Source: a virus
Length of the DNA: 64,000 nucleotides
Strand: one strand, 5' to 3'
IMG/VR virus record: IMGVR_UViG_3300025009_000080
Span: 1 to 64,000 of that record
Part shown: piece after piece, positions 13,416 through 21,720 of the stretch
Numbering within the stretch: position 1 is the first letter of the stretch
How the letters are laid out: each line of letters opens with the position of its first letter
Position numbers and translations under genes: made by a program
The notes under the pieces: generated by a model
What the model saw: the letters and a program-made list of their open reading frames with translations, nothing else
The model's database searches: none
What the model was told of the DNA's origin: nothing

Positions 13416-13987
13416 AATCATTCCTGACTAAATTCATCTTTGCGCTCCTTTGTTGCGCTCTCTTTGCCGGAGTTGTTTCCGGGCAAACCAGAGGTATTAA
13501 CTACTCTGACACGGTTACGCCAAAACAAATAGAGTTTAATATTTCACCTTCTGTTTTGTATTCAATTACCAATGTAAGCAAACAATACCTGAGTGATAAC
13601 AAATACTCATTAGCCTGCTTCTTTGCAGACGGGCTACTCGACTGCACAACCGAAATGATACGGTATGATAAAAAGGCGTTTTTTCGTGTATTCCCTAACG
13701 CTAACCCTGAATTTTGGGATATAAATTTATGTGGTGGTAATAAGTGGAAAGGCGGATTAAGGGAAAACGGTGAAGCGTTTCCGGGATCGTCAAGTTTTTT
13801 CGCCTGGACTCGTGATGGCTATCACTTAACACGAACAGGGAGTAGTATATTGATTTGCATAGGGCAAGCATCGAAAAACAGCGACGCAAACCAATCCTTT
13901 AAATACAGGCTTGTCGACGCCATAATACATCAGAGCGTTAAGGCAATTGGCTACACAATTGCAGAAAGATTAATCTATAAACACTAA
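13412..13987 (+). CDS. Exported hypothetical protein, 191 aa
   Basis: A clear Sec signal peptide (MKSFLTKFIFALLCCALFAG, cleavage likely near VVSGQ, residue 25) precedes a mature part of about 165 residues. That part holds RVFPNANPEFWDINLCGGNKWK, FPGSSSFFAWTRDGYH and a C-terminal hydrophobic helix. The W-D...NKWK and F..TRDGYHL pattern is seen in unnamed Bacteroidota periplasmic or membrane proteins, often of mobile elements. Why a phage exports it in mid-infection is unknown; superinfection exclusion or envelope change are possibilities only. Its neighbours are DNA metabolism genes. Confidence 0.6.
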   Translation: MKSFLTKFIFALLCCALFAGVVSGQTRGINYSDTVTPKQIEFNISPSVLYSITNVSKQYLSDNKYSLACFFADGLLDCTTEMIRYDKKAFFRVFPNANPEFWDINLCGGNKWKGGLRENGEAFPGSSSFFAWTRDGYHLTRTGSSILICIGQASKNSDANQSFKYRLVDAIIHQSVKAIGYTIAERLIYKH

Positions 13988-13991
13988 TTTT

Positions 13992-15002
13992 ATGAACCAA
14001 CTAACACCCGAACAAGTTAAGGCACTGTACTTTGATGCAGATGCAATTCAGCTACCTCCCTATCAACTGTATCAGTTGAATCACATGGGTAAGCGAATGT
14101 ATTACTCACATGAAATAACAGATAGTGGGTCAGTAATAAAGTTCTATGCCGGAGTAACCACTCTGCTTCATGCCGTAATGAAAGAAGCCGACCAGTTGGC
14201 TATTTGGAGAGAGAATATGGGCAGGGCAGCAGCAGAAGCCTATATGAATAATAAGGCACTGTATGGGAGTATGATGCACACTGTATTGACAAGATTTCTG
14301 ATTGACAAGGCATTTGACCTTGACCAGTTACCAATGCTTGTTGTGGAGTACTGCAATAAAAACGAAATCCCTATTGAAAAAGGATGGGCGTACGACATTC
14401 AGCACGACCTTACAGCATTCAGTCGGTTTGTGAAAGAGTACGAAATTAAGCCTATCCTGATTGAAGCTCCAATGAAGTCAGATGCTTTTGGTATTGCCGG
14501 GACTTGCGACCTGCTTGCCGAAATTACCATTGAAGAGAAAGGGTATTGGGGAGAGGAGTACAAAACAGGCGACAAAAAAGGCGAACCAAAGGAAACAAAG
14601 AAGCCGATCCGGGTACTGGCACTCATTGATTACAAATCAAATCGCTCAGGGAGCTTCTATGAAAGCCATGAAATTCAGCTTGAGATGTATGAACATCTGG
14701 TAAAAGAAACGTTCCCGCAGTACAAAGACACACCCATCAGGTTGTATAACTGGTCTCCGAAAGATTGGGAAACAAACCCTGATTACAATTTCAGGGAGCA
14801 GACCGGAAAGCATTTGCCGGAAATCCTGCCTGCATACATCACTATATTCCGGGATAAACAGAAATCTGATCCGGCATTGCGTAATATCCTGTCATTCTCA
14901 GGTATCCTTGACCTTGAAAAGGAATACTGCTGGGAAGAAGTAATCACTATAAAACAACTCAAAGATGTCATCGGGAAGAATCATTCGTCCGGAAAGCAGT
15001 AA
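13992..15002 (+). CDS. PD-(D/E)XK exonuclease (RecB/Cas4-like), 336 aa
   Basis: The nuclease core is visible as GIAGTCDLLAEI (Asp near residue 172), ALIDYKSNRSG (D-x-K near 211-213) and the following HEIQLEMYEHL (the Q..Y motif typical of RecB-like nucleases). Upstream, a helical region includes GSMMHTVLTRFLI, the usual G-x-x-x-H segment of Cas4/RecB-type enzymes. These enzymes digest DNA ends to give single strands for recombination. It overlaps the RDF-like gene by 38 bases and lies near an SSB-like protein, which suggests a phage recombination or replication-repair module. Confidence 0.8.
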   Translation: MNQLTPEQVKALYFDADAIQLPPYQLYQLNHMGKRMYYSHEITDSGSVIKFYAGVTTLLHAVMKEADQLAIWRENMGRAAAEAYMNNKALYGSMMHTVLTRFLIDKAFDLDQLPMLVVEYCNKNEIPIEKGWAYDIQHDLTAFSRFVKEYEIKPILIEAPMKSDAFGIAGTCDLLAEITIEEKGYWGEEYKTGDKKGEPKETKKPIRVLALIDYKSNRSGSFYESHEIQLEMYEHLVKETFPQYKDTPIRLYNWSPKDWETNPDYNFREQTGKHLPEILPAYITIFRDKQKSDPALRNILSFSGILDLEKEYCWEEVITIKQLKDVIGKNHSSGKQ

Positions 15003-15744
15003 GCCTGCTGCCGGATTGGGACGCATAGGAAAAATAAAGATAGGGCAGAAAGTACCCGGACAAACCGGGGAACGCCCTGTCAGCCTTGACTATTTTAGGG
15101 CAACAGGAGACTACGCTCAGAAGTTCAAAGAGGTGTATGGTGATAAGCCTACGAACATCAAAATAGTATTCATGTCAGACGAACCCACGCTATCCTGTTT
15201 GGAAGAATGGGACGGCAGGGACTCTCAAGGCAGACGTGCAGGGTATGGAGACGGCAGAACCACCCACCTTTGGAACGGCAAAGAGTATGTTATTGTCGAT
15301 AAGGACAAGGCGGAAGCCTATTCAAAAGAGAAGGGGATTAAATGGAATATCGTTCTTACCCTTAACTTTATCATTCCTGCAATTTCTGGTGTACTTGGAC
15401 TATGGACATTCAGCACAAAGGGAGATAAAAGCAGTATCCCTCAGATCCGGAATACCTTTGATACGATCCTTGAAAGGCTTGGAACGGTTGTTAATGTACC
15501 GTTTGACCTTTGTGTAAGGAAGGTGAAATCACAGAATCCTGGCAGTACTTTATTGTTCCCTGTTGTAACACTGGTTCCTAATATTTCACAGGAAAGTATA
15601 GAGGTAGTAAAGAACTACCTGTCAGCAGGGAACAATATCCTACAATTGGGGATGCTTACTGATGAAAAAGTGAATACCATAAAGGCACTGCCTCCAAAGC
15701 CAGATGAATTAACTGATTATGAAGAAGTCAAGGAGGAAAAGTGA
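14965..15744 (+). CDS. Recombination-directionality-factor-like (Gp3-like) phage protein, 259 aa
   Basis: The N-terminus has GRIGKIKIGQKVP...RPVSLDYFRATGDYAQKFKEVYGD, matching the pattern of the Gp3-like family (GRIRxGxK, then DxFRxT and a V/F-x-x-x-Y-G segment). The best-known member, from phage phiC31, turns a serine integrase towards excision. Many members occur in phages without such an integrase and may have other DNA roles. No integrase is present in this window, so the directionality role is not supported by context. An ATG at 14965, inside the exonuclease gene's end, is the likely start. Confidence 0.55.
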   Translation: MSSGRIIRPESSKPAAGLGRIGKIKIGQKVPGQTGERPVSLDYFRATGDYAQKFKEVYGDKPTNIKIVFMSDEPTLSCLEEWDGRDSQGRRAGYGDGRTTHLWNGKEYVIVDKDKAEAYSKEKGIKWNIVLTLNFIIPAISGVLGLWTFSTKGDKSSIPQIRNTFDTILERLGTVVNVPFDLCVRKVKSQNPGSTLLFPVVTLVPNISQESIEVVKNYLSAGNNILQLGMLTDEKVNTIKALPPKPDELTDYEEVKEEK

Positions 15745-16052
15745 AACATTTAATAGACTACGCACTCCTTCAGGAATGGGGATTTATATGGTGTACGATA
15801 CAGAATATTGATAATGAAGAAGTTTGCACCAGCTATTTTTTAAAAGAAATACAAGGCAGTAGTATTCATAATTACAATTCAATAATGCTAAGTGTAGTCC
15901 CGAATGATTATTTTCAACATGAGTGGATACTATCAATTGCGGGAGATACAACCCAATACGGAGGATTGTTATTTCGTGGTTGTATTAGAAACGCTGCTTC
16001 TCTGGATATTATTTTAGGATCATGCCTAATATTTAAACCACTAAAACACTAA
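15741..16052 (+). CDS. Hypothetical protein, 103 aa
   Basis: Starts MKHLIDYALLQEWGFIWCTI. Aromatic and Ile-rich with no known motif. It overlaps both neighbours by one to four bases, so it is part of the coupled DNA metabolism operon. Confidence 0.6.
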   Translation: MKHLIDYALLQEWGFIWCTIQNIDNEEVCTSYFLKEIQGSSIHNYNSIMLSVVPNDYFQHEWILSIAGDTTQYGGLLFRGCIRNAASLDIILGSCLIFKPLKH

Positions 16053-16318
16053 TGACAAGGCGCAGAGAACATACTTACGAACCACCGACAGACCTTGTCG
16101 GTCAGTTACAGGAAATGAACTTTCTGATACAGGATTGTGCTGAATGGGCTGCTGTACTTGAAAACGAATACGTAAACGAGTACCGCAGATCATTCAAAAT
16201 GAAAATGGCTGAACTTGAAAGTAAAGCATTCGCCCTCAAGAGGCAGCTTGATAAGATAACACCGGATGAATTTAAAATAAGGAGTAATTACGACATTAAA
16301 AAATCCAACCAACCATGA
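16052..16318 (+). CDS. Helical hypothetical protein, 88 aa
   Basis: Begins MTRRREHTYEPPTDLVGQLQ; almost all helix after residue 14, with coiled-coil character in KMKMAELESKAFALKRQLDK. It overlaps the next gene by ATGA. Possibly a partner of a larger protein; function unknown. Confidence 0.6.
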   Translation: MTRRREHTYEPPTDLVGQLQEMNFLIQDCAEWAAVLENEYVNEYRRSFKMKMAELESKAFALKRQLDKITPDEFKIRSNYDIKKSNQP

Positions 16319-16773
16319 AAACAAAGAGTAGCTTTTTTACAGCTTTTGACAGACGAGTATTAGGGTTTGCTTTCGGGCTAATAATTGGTGTTCCAATGTT
16401 GATATTCGTGCTTATCCCAAATTCAGTGAGAAAACACGAAAAAGAACACGCCATCCCTGCATTCGACACCGCACTCGATAGTAAAGTGTTCAATACTATC
16501 ACGAAAGAGGATACTGTATTCCACGAAGTACTGTATTCGGGTACAGATAAAGGATTTTACCACAAAATACGCTACAAACCATTTGAGCTTTTTGTATCAC
16601 ATATCCCATGCGTACCTTATAAAACAACAGAAAATATCAGGATAATAATGACTACATACGAGGGAGAAGGTAAAATTATTGAAGCAGACAGACATGGAGT
16701 CAGTGATACAACCATGAAAATACTAAAGAATATTGTTTTAAAGAAAGAACGAGAACTTAACCCTAATAACTAA
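16315..16773 (+). CDS. Membrane-anchored hypothetical protein, 152 aa
   Basis: A single transmembrane helix lies at about residues 15-37 (VLGFAFGLIIGVPMLIFVLI), with a basic N-terminus. The remainder is a polar domain likely outside the membrane, including YSGTDKGFYHKIRYKPFELF. No family recognised. Its place between DNA metabolism genes is odd. Confidence 0.6.
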   Translation: MKTKSSFFTAFDRRVLGFAFGLIIGVPMLIFVLIPNSVRKHEKEHAIPAFDTALDSKVFNTITKEDTVFHEVLYSGTDKGFYHKIRYKPFELFVSHIPCVPYKTTENIRIIMTTYEGEGKIIEADRHGVSDTTMKILKNIVLKKERELNPNN

Positions 16774-16780
16774 CCAAAAA

Positions 16781-18142
16781 ATGAAATTAACAAATCTTAA
16801 ATTAAAAAACTTTGTGTTTCAGGAAGTCGAAGTATCATTCGACCCCAATGTAACCTACATGATCGGAAAGAACGGATCGGGGAAATCAACAGTCGGACTT
16901 ACTGCTTTATGGGCATTGTTTCAGGGCATTGCTGAAAAAAGCAAGAAAGCTCTTATCGGGGAACGTTTCCGGTTTATCGGAGATTACGGTAGCACCGCTA
17001 CTATTGAACTTACTATGTACGACGAAAAACTGGATTGTGAAATCAAAGTGTTCCGAAAAATAACCAAGGACACCACGATTCTCACCTTTCAGGCTCCCGA
17101 AGGAATGGAACTTGGTCAGAGTTGGTTGGATGAACTGTTCAACCTGTTTTTGATTAACCCAAAGGCATTTACCCGTATGTCAGCAAAAGAACAGGCACTT
17201 GCACTCGGTATTGATACCAGTGAATACGATACTGAGCTTAAATCCCTGAGAAGCGACCTGAGTACTAAAAGGAATACTTTAAAAACCATTACCGAAAGTA
17301 TCGCTATGACCTGCCCGAATGGTGTACCGGAAAACCTGCCAGTTGTTATTGACATTGAGTCTATCCGTAAAAAGAAAGCCGACGTTGAAGAGCAGAATCG
17401 TAAGGCATACGAAGCGCACCGCAAAGCAGAGGACGAAATCCGGGCAAACACCTTGCAACACAATTCTATTCAGGAAACCAATCGGGCGGCAAGAATTGCA
17501 ATAGAAATCACCATTGCAAAACTAAAAACCGAATTAGCAGAAGCGGAGGATAAACTAAAAACTATCCCCGAACCCCTCACGCTTATTGATGTCCCTGAAT
17601 ACACCGAAATTCAGCCGGCTGACACCAGTGTTTACGACACAGAACTTGACACCGCTATCGCTAACAACGCAGAGGTGCAAAAGTACGCATCGGTATCAAA
17701 CCTTTTGAGTCAAAAAGCCGAAGCTGAAAAGCAAATTGCTGATTTACTTACTAAGGGTAAAGATAAAGCCGCTAAACGCACTGAGTATATTCAGAAGCAC
17801 AAACTACCACTCCCTGAATTATCTATCAATGAGGACGGAGAATTACTATTCAGAGACCGCCCTATCTCTCCAATGCACTTCTCTTCAGGAGAAATCGTAA
17901 AGTTAATCCCGGTCATTCAGGCTGCTTTGAATCCTGACTTAAAGTTTGTATTTTTACAGGACTTTAACGATTTGGATGACGAAAACCGTGAGGTTATTAT
18001 TAACTACCTTACAAAACAAGGCTTCCAGGTATTGATTGAAATGGTTGGCACGGAAAAAGTAACGGGAAAACACACAATTTTGCTTAAAGGTGGCAAAGTT
18101 GTTGAGGATTACTCAGAAGAAAACTCAGAATCAATCGTATAG
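16781..18142 (+). CDS. SbcC/RecN-like SMC-type ATPase, 453 aa
   Basis: The N-terminal MKLTNLKLKNFVFQEVEVSF is the usual opening of RecF/SbcC-type ATPases. A Walker A GKNGSGKST lies at residues 29-37. A central charged coiled-coil region spans about residues 150-330. A short signature segment HFSSGEIVKL and a Walker B FVFLQDFNDLDD follow near the end. At 453 residues it is much shorter than SbcC and closer to phage Gp46-like or AAA proteins. With the nuclease it probably forms an end-processing complex. Nucleotide-dependent DNA end binding is inferred from the family. Confidence 0.78.
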   Translation: MKLTNLKLKNFVFQEVEVSFDPNVTYMIGKNGSGKSTVGLTALWALFQGIAEKSKKALIGERFRFIGDYGSTATIELTMYDEKLDCEIKVFRKITKDTTILTFQAPEGMELGQSWLDELFNLFLINPKAFTRMSAKEQALALGIDTSEYDTELKSLRSDLSTKRNTLKTITESIAMTCPNGVPENLPVVIDIESIRKKKADVEEQNRKAYEAHRKAEDEIRANTLQHNSIQETNRAARIAIEITIAKLKTELAEAEDKLKTIPEPLTLIDVPEYTEIQPADTSVYDTELDTAIANNAEVQKYASVSNLLSQKAEAEKQIADLLTKGKDKAAKRTEYIQKHKLPLPELSINEDGELLFRDRPISPMHFSSGEIVKLIPVIQAALNPDLKFVFLQDFNDLDDENREVIINYLTKQGFQVLIEMVGTEKVTGKHTILLKGGKVVEDYSEENSESIV

Positions 18143-18143
18143 T

Positions 18144-18521
18144 ATGACAACGCTAAGGATTAAAAGGACAAAACGTGGCTACACTACCCCGGTGGTAAAC
18201 GTAACAAGCGGGAACCATAAGGGAAAACCGTGTAAGTACATCTACTTTTACAAAGTTGCTGTTGAGTTGGCACTTATTGAACCCGGTTATCAGGCTGCAT
18301 TCAGTGTTGAAGCCGGTCAGTTAAGTGTAACACTCGCAGCCCCTGATACAGTACTTGAAAACAGTATCACGTTTCAGGTGAACTCAAAGTGGGGTAACAA
18401 CGTCCTAATCCTTAAAAGTATTCAACTCGCAGGGCAGATCAATGATGGTCTGTACCTGCTTGGAGAAGGTAAAATGCAGCAAGAAAGTATTATTCACCCA
18501 TTAACACCTATAACACAATGA
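18144..18521 (+). CDS. Hypothetical protein, 125 aa
   Basis: The start at 18144 (MTTLRIKRTKRGYTTPVVNV) is taken because it lies directly after the ATPase stop. A longer frame into that gene exists but has no leader. It is beta-rich, with LAAPDTVLENSITFQVNSKW and a C-terminal HPLTPITQ. Possibly a small DNA-binding protein by neighbourhood; no motif proves it. Confidence 0.6.
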   Translation: MTTLRIKRTKRGYTTPVVNVTSGNHKGKPCKYIYFYKVAVELALIEPGYQAAFSVEAGQLSVTLAAPDTVLENSITFQVNSKWGNNVLILKSIQLAGQINDGLYLLGEGKMQQESIIHPLTPITQ

Positions 18522-18739
18522 ATGAATTAAGAGCAGCAGCAGCAGCACAACCAGAGCACCTATCAGTAGCAATGCAATTTGCAAATGAAATGATTGACAG
18601 GTTTGACCCAGAAGTACAAAATGAGGTACTGGTTAAGATTAAAGAATTGTTTTTCCGGCAACGTGAAAAACAGATCACAGAATTAACTGAACGCATTGAT
18701 CGCTTAAAATCTTGTCTTGATAATTTAAGCAATATCTAA
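18518..18739 (+). CDS. Small helical protein, 73 aa
   Basis: MNELRAAAAAQPEHLSVAMQ opens a fully helical protein with a coiled-coil end (REKQITELTERIDRLKSCLD). It overlaps the previous stop by ATGA. Function unknown. Confidence 0.6.
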   Translation: MNELRAAAAAQPEHLSVAMQFANEMIDRFDPEVQNEVLVKIKELFFRQREKQITELTERIDRLKSCLDNLSNI

Positions 18740-18761
18740 ACCCACTAACACCTATAAAACA

Positions 18762-19025
18762 ATGAAAATAGAAAAAGAAATAATCGACCAAATGGAATCG
18801 TGTGACGCTTATTTTATGATTGGAGTGAGAGATAAAATCCACTTTACTTCTATTGGCAGCACACACACAGACGACACGAAGACAATGCATCACTTAGTAC
18901 AAGGAATGCTTGGAAGTGTAGATGACATTATTAAGAGCAAGAAACAGGGTAACGGAATGGTATTAATGGTATTTGCATATAAGGCAGCTAAGACTATATT
19001 AAAAGATTTCCTCACTAACACTTAA
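18762..19025 (+). CDS. Hypothetical protein, 87 aa
   Basis: Begins MKIEKEIIDQMESCDAYFMI, an alpha/beta protein with GSTHTDDTKTMHHLVQGMLG. No recognised family. Preceded by the leader CTAACACCTATAAAACA shared with other genes here. Confidence 0.6.
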   Translation: MKIEKEIIDQMESCDAYFMIGVRDKIHFTSIGSTHTDDTKTMHHLVQGMLGSVDDIIKSKKQGNGMVLMVFAYKAAKTILKDFLTNT

Positions 19026-19036
19026 AATAAAACGCA

Positions 19037-19417
19037 ATGAAACAAACCTATGAAATGATCGGGAATGTGAAAATGATTTCAGATCCCAAAACCTTTGGCG
19101 AAAAAACAGAACTCGTTGAAGTAATCCTTGAAACAGGAGACGCAAAGTGGAAGGAATATCCCAAGTTCCAGTTCCGAAATATGTTTATGAAAAAGGTTGA
19201 AGGGACATCGGTTGGAGACCGTGTTGTAATCAGCTTTGGAATCTCAGGGCGTATGTCAGAAGCCGGTGACAACTCTTACATCAACCTGAATGCCTTTGGA
19301 ATGACAAAAATTGAAGAGGCAGAACCAAAAGGCAAGGAAATGAGTCCGCCACCACCAGATGATGAGGGTTTTACCCAAAATCCGCCACCACCAGATGAAG
19401 AGGGATTGCCGTTCTGA
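19037..19417 (+). CDS. Single-stranded-DNA-binding-like (DUF3127-type) protein, 126 aa
   Basis: An OB-fold-like body contains GNVKMISDPKTFGEKTELVE, GDRVVISFGISGRM and YINLNAFGM. A proline-rich linker carries two PPPPD repeats, and the acidic C-terminus is DEEGLPF. The acidic, Phe-ending tail is the mark of bacterial SSBs, which use it to recruit partners. DUF3127 proteins are small OB-fold proteins common in Bacteroidota phages. The role, coating single strands for replication or recombination, is inferred from fold and from the nearby exonuclease. Confidence 0.7.
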   Translation: MKQTYEMIGNVKMISDPKTFGEKTELVEVILETGDAKWKEYPKFQFRNMFMKKVEGTSVGDRVVISFGISGRMSEAGDNSYINLNAFGMTKIEEAEPKGKEMSPPPPDDEGFTQNPPPPDEEGLPF

Positions 19418-19418
19418 T

Positions 19419-19829
19419 ATGATGCGCCCCGACACATTCCCGTACAAAGTCCCTACTGACCTGATCTGTATGCAGACAGGTAAAGAGCGAATACCAATTT
19501 TCACTATTTGCAGCAGGGCATTTGGTACTACGACTGATAAGGCTATGTCAAAATCAAGAAGGACACCTGATATGCTTGCCCGGCACAGCGCAAGGTACTT
19601 TTACCACTTGCTTATTAAGTGCTATATGGAGATGGAGCGCAAGGGAATCGGAGACCATGCTACAATAATGCACAGCACATCTGTAATTTACGACTTACTG
19701 AACACAAAAAATGTTCACAAGGAAGTAATCAGGAGGCTTGAAATGGAATTTTTAGCAGAAGTACGCAGATTTGACCACCGGAGAAAAATCATAACCCACA
19801 GAATTAAGAAATGTCAATCCGCAAAATAG
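19419..19829 (+). CDS. Stand-alone DnaA domain IV-like DNA-binding protein, 136 aa
   Basis: Residues 40-100 match the C-terminal DNA-binding domain of DnaA. SKSRRTPDMLARHSARYFYH corresponds to the basic-loop and first helices, and GIGDHATIMHSTSVIYDLL to the signature DHxTVxxA (D79-H80-A81-T82). There is no AAA+ ATPase domain. In DnaA this domain binds DnaA boxes, so a protein with only this part could mark a phage origin or compete with host DnaA. Either ATG at 19419 or 19422 is possible; both begin right after the SSB-like gene stop. Confidence 0.65.
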   Translation: MMRPDTFPYKVPTDLICMQTGKERIPIFTICSRAFGTTTDKAMSKSRRTPDMLARHSARYFYHLLIKCYMEMERKGIGDHATIMHSTSVIYDLLNTKNVHKEVIRRLEMEFLAEVRRFDHRRKIITHRIKKCQSAK

Positions 19830-20341
19830 ATAAAATTCCAACTGATTTTCAGTTTCAGGAATTTGCCGATTTTCTCTCAACAGGAAAGTCCAAACCTGCA
19901 AACAAAAACAAGCCCGTGGCTATATACTTGTTAAGGCATAATAATTATGCTGCATATCGGGTAGATGAAATGGCAGCAGACCTGAAAACGATTCTCAGTT
20001 ACAGGGTTTTATTTACAAAACTATTGGATTCATACACAAAATACGCACGGATAGGAGCCAAGATCGAGTACGTTAACGATATGTCAGCAGATGGACTGAA
20101 ACGGGTTATCCAAGACACCGTTGTTGACGTACTCCTTGACTTCTTCTCAGATAAAGCATTCGCAAAGATTATTGCGGAGTATTTTGACAAATCAATGTAT
20201 GCAAGCGTATCAAAAGCACTACTTGACCTCATGCCAAGTAACCGACAGAAATTCCAAGCTATGCGCAAACAAGCATATATAAACCGATCCAAACGCAAAA
20301 AAGATGGCGATACTAAAACTAAGCAGGGAGCAACTAAGTAA
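19811..20341 (+). CDS. Hypothetical protein, 176 aa
   Basis: Begins MSIRKIDKIPTDFQFQEFAD. Helical, with a very basic C-terminus (NRSKRKKDGDTKTKQGATK) typical of nucleic-acid binders. It overlaps the DnaA-like gene by 19 bases and the nuclease gene by 38. No domain recognised. Possibly a partner of one of these. Confidence 0.6.
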   Translation: MSIRKIDKIPTDFQFQEFADFLSTGKSKPANKNKPVAIYLLRHNNYAAYRVDEMAADLKTILSYRVLFTKLLDSYTKYARIGAKIEYVNDMSADGLKRVIQDTVVDVLLDFFSDKAFAKIIAEYFDKSMYASVSKALLDLMPSNRQKFQAMRKQAYINRSKRKKDGDTKTKQGATK

Positions 20342-20759
20342 ACTTGGCGTTGATGCGCCAAAACCGGATAAAAAACAACCTCATGTAAGGGTAAGGGACC
20401 AGGCATGGCGTGAAATCGGTGGTGTAAAGAAGTTTTATCGTAGCAAATGGGAGGCTAATTTCGCCCGTTACCTTCAGTTCTTACAGGAACACGGGAATAT
20501 TGAAAAGTGGGAACACGAACCCTCTACGTTCTACTTTGAGAATATCAAAAGAGGCACTACGAACTATAAACCCGATTTCCTGATAACCCGAAAGGGAGTA
20601 GTGGAGGTAATTGAAGTTAAAGGCTATATGGATGCAAAATCCGCTACTAAAATCAAACGATTTAAGAAATACTACCCTGAGTATCCATTTACCCTTATTG
20701 ATGCTGCATGGTTTGGGAAAAACGCTAACCTGAAACACATTATTAAAGGGTGGGAATAA
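20304..20759 (+). CDS. DUF1064-type phage endonuclease, 151 aa
   Basis: A PD-(D/E)XK nuclease of the phage DUF1064/Holliday-junction-resolvase-like type. SKWEANFARYLQFLQEHGNI is the start of the core, then WEHEPSTFYFEN, YKPDFLITRKG (catalytic Asp) and VEVIEVKGYMDAKS (E-V-K). Such enzymes are thought to resolve branched DNA before packaging. It is the last gene of the recombination block. Its stop (20759) lies inside the left border of the cassette-like insert. Confidence 0.8.
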   Translation: MAILKLSREQLSKLGVDAPKPDKKQPHVRVRDQAWREIGGVKKFYRSKWEANFARYLQFLQEHGNIEKWEHEPSTFYFENIKRGTTNYKPDFLITRKGVVEVIEVKGYMDAKSATKIKRFKKYYPEYPFTLIDAAWFGKNANLKHIIKGWE

Positions 20760-20825
20760 CGTTGGTGCTATGAGCAGGTTTGTGTTGCGCCTGCGGCAAA
20801 CTTGCTTATAGCACGTGTTACTGGC
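20752..20825 (+). other. attC-like hairpin, left border of a cassette-like insert
   Basis: GAATAAC (20754-20760) is followed by an 18-bp stem: GTGCTATGAGCAGGTTTG (20765-20782) pairs with CAAACTTGCTTATAGCAC (20797-20814), including two G-T pairs, around a 14-base loop. It ends in GTGTTACTGGC (20815-20825). The layout xTAAC-stem-loop-stem-GTTAxxx is that of integron attC sites. It lacks the bulged bases usual there, so a transcription hairpin is the alternative. There is no T-tract after it. Confidence 0.5.
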
Positions 20826-20862
20826 TGGCTCGGTTTATCAGTAGGAACTTTAAAAATAACAA

Positions 20863-21397
20863 AATGAATAAGTACAAAGAAATTGAATTTGGGTTCGGAA
20901 ATATCGAATCAGCAGTAAAAGAACTGAAAAGCCATAACGAATTAGTGTGTGGCTCATTTAATGGTCAAATGTTGTATTCTGACATTGACGATGTAGATTC
21001 AGCTTATGTAAAGATTACAGGCAAAACAAAAGAAGAATGTGACGAAGCCGAAAGAATTAGACACGAAGAATACGAGGAACAACAAAGAAAGCACAAAGAA
21101 GCTATTCCCAAACTTACAAAAGAATGGATTGAAAAAGGCAATACCATTTTAGACGAAAAGTATTGTGAATTATGGGCTAAATGTGTTCCTATTAGACTTG
21201 ATGATTTGTATCAAGGAATGGAATTAGGTAACTGCCTTGAAATAGTTGAACAGTTGAATAACGGCAAAACGGTTGAAGAAGTAAAACCGCTTATTGAAAA
21301 TCAAGGTCATTCAGGAATGTCTTTTGGCTTGGTTTGTTCAATGATAAAATCTTTCTGTGATAGAGGTGAGGAATTTGTCAATTATGCACGGTCGTAG
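20863..21397 (+). CDS. Cassette-like hypothetical protein, 177 aa
   Basis: MNKYKEIEFGFGNIESAVKE opens a charged protein with a helical Glu/Lys-rich middle (CDEAERIRHEEYEEQQRKHK) and a C-terminal CLEIVEQLNNGKTVEEVKPL / FGLVCSMIKSFCDRGEEFVN part. No function is recognised. Flanking attC-like sequences, AT-rich codon choice unlike its neighbours and its own leader suggest a recently inserted single-gene cassette. A start at 20780 would run through the hairpin and is rejected. Confidence 0.7.
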
Positions 21398-21404
21398 CCT
21401 TGCA

Positions 21405-21446
21405 GGTAACGTGTCGATAGACGCAAGTTCAGTATGCGCTATTCGA
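21405..21446 (+). other. attC-like hairpin, right border of the cassette-like insert
   Basis: GGTAAC (21405-21410) is followed by TCGATAGACGC (21414-21424), which pairs with GCGCTATTCGA (21436-21446) with one extra base in each arm, as in attC stems. The TAGACGCAAGTT at 21418-21429 is identical to the minus-strand sequence at 882-871 beside the other cassette-like gene. The closing GTTA core is missing, so the site seems truncated. Confidence 0.45.
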
Positions 21447-21480
21447 TTAAAACTTTAAATAAACAACATAACAAACTGAC

Positions 21481-21720
21481 ATGGACACATTTATCGAACT
21501 CTATCACAAAGCACCAAGACAGCGCAAACCAACCCGTGTGGTAATGGCTGCAAAAGACATTGAAAACGCAATGACAATACTCAGAAAGACATTCCCTAAA
21601 GAGGTTTGGTATAGTATCTATGTAGTAAAGTGGCAGTACGTAGATAAGGATTACGCGGAAGCAGTTATTGAATCGCAGCGGAAGGATAAGGAGCTTTTAA
21701 ACGGAGTGGATCATGGCTAA
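21481..21720 (+). CDS. Hypothetical protein, 79 aa
   Basis: MDTFIELYHKAPRQRKPTRV opens a small basic alpha/beta protein. No domain recognised. It overlaps the next gene by eight bases. Confidence 0.55.
   Translation: MDTFIELYHKAPRQRKPTRVVMAAKDIENAMTILRKTFPKEVWYSIYVVKWQYVDKDYAEAVIESQRKDKELLNGVDHG

Noticed and set aside
20765-20814. Simple rho-independent terminator after the nuclease gene
   Set aside because: The stem is strong but no T-tract follows, and the TAAC/GTTA framing fits a cassette border better; kept as an alternative.
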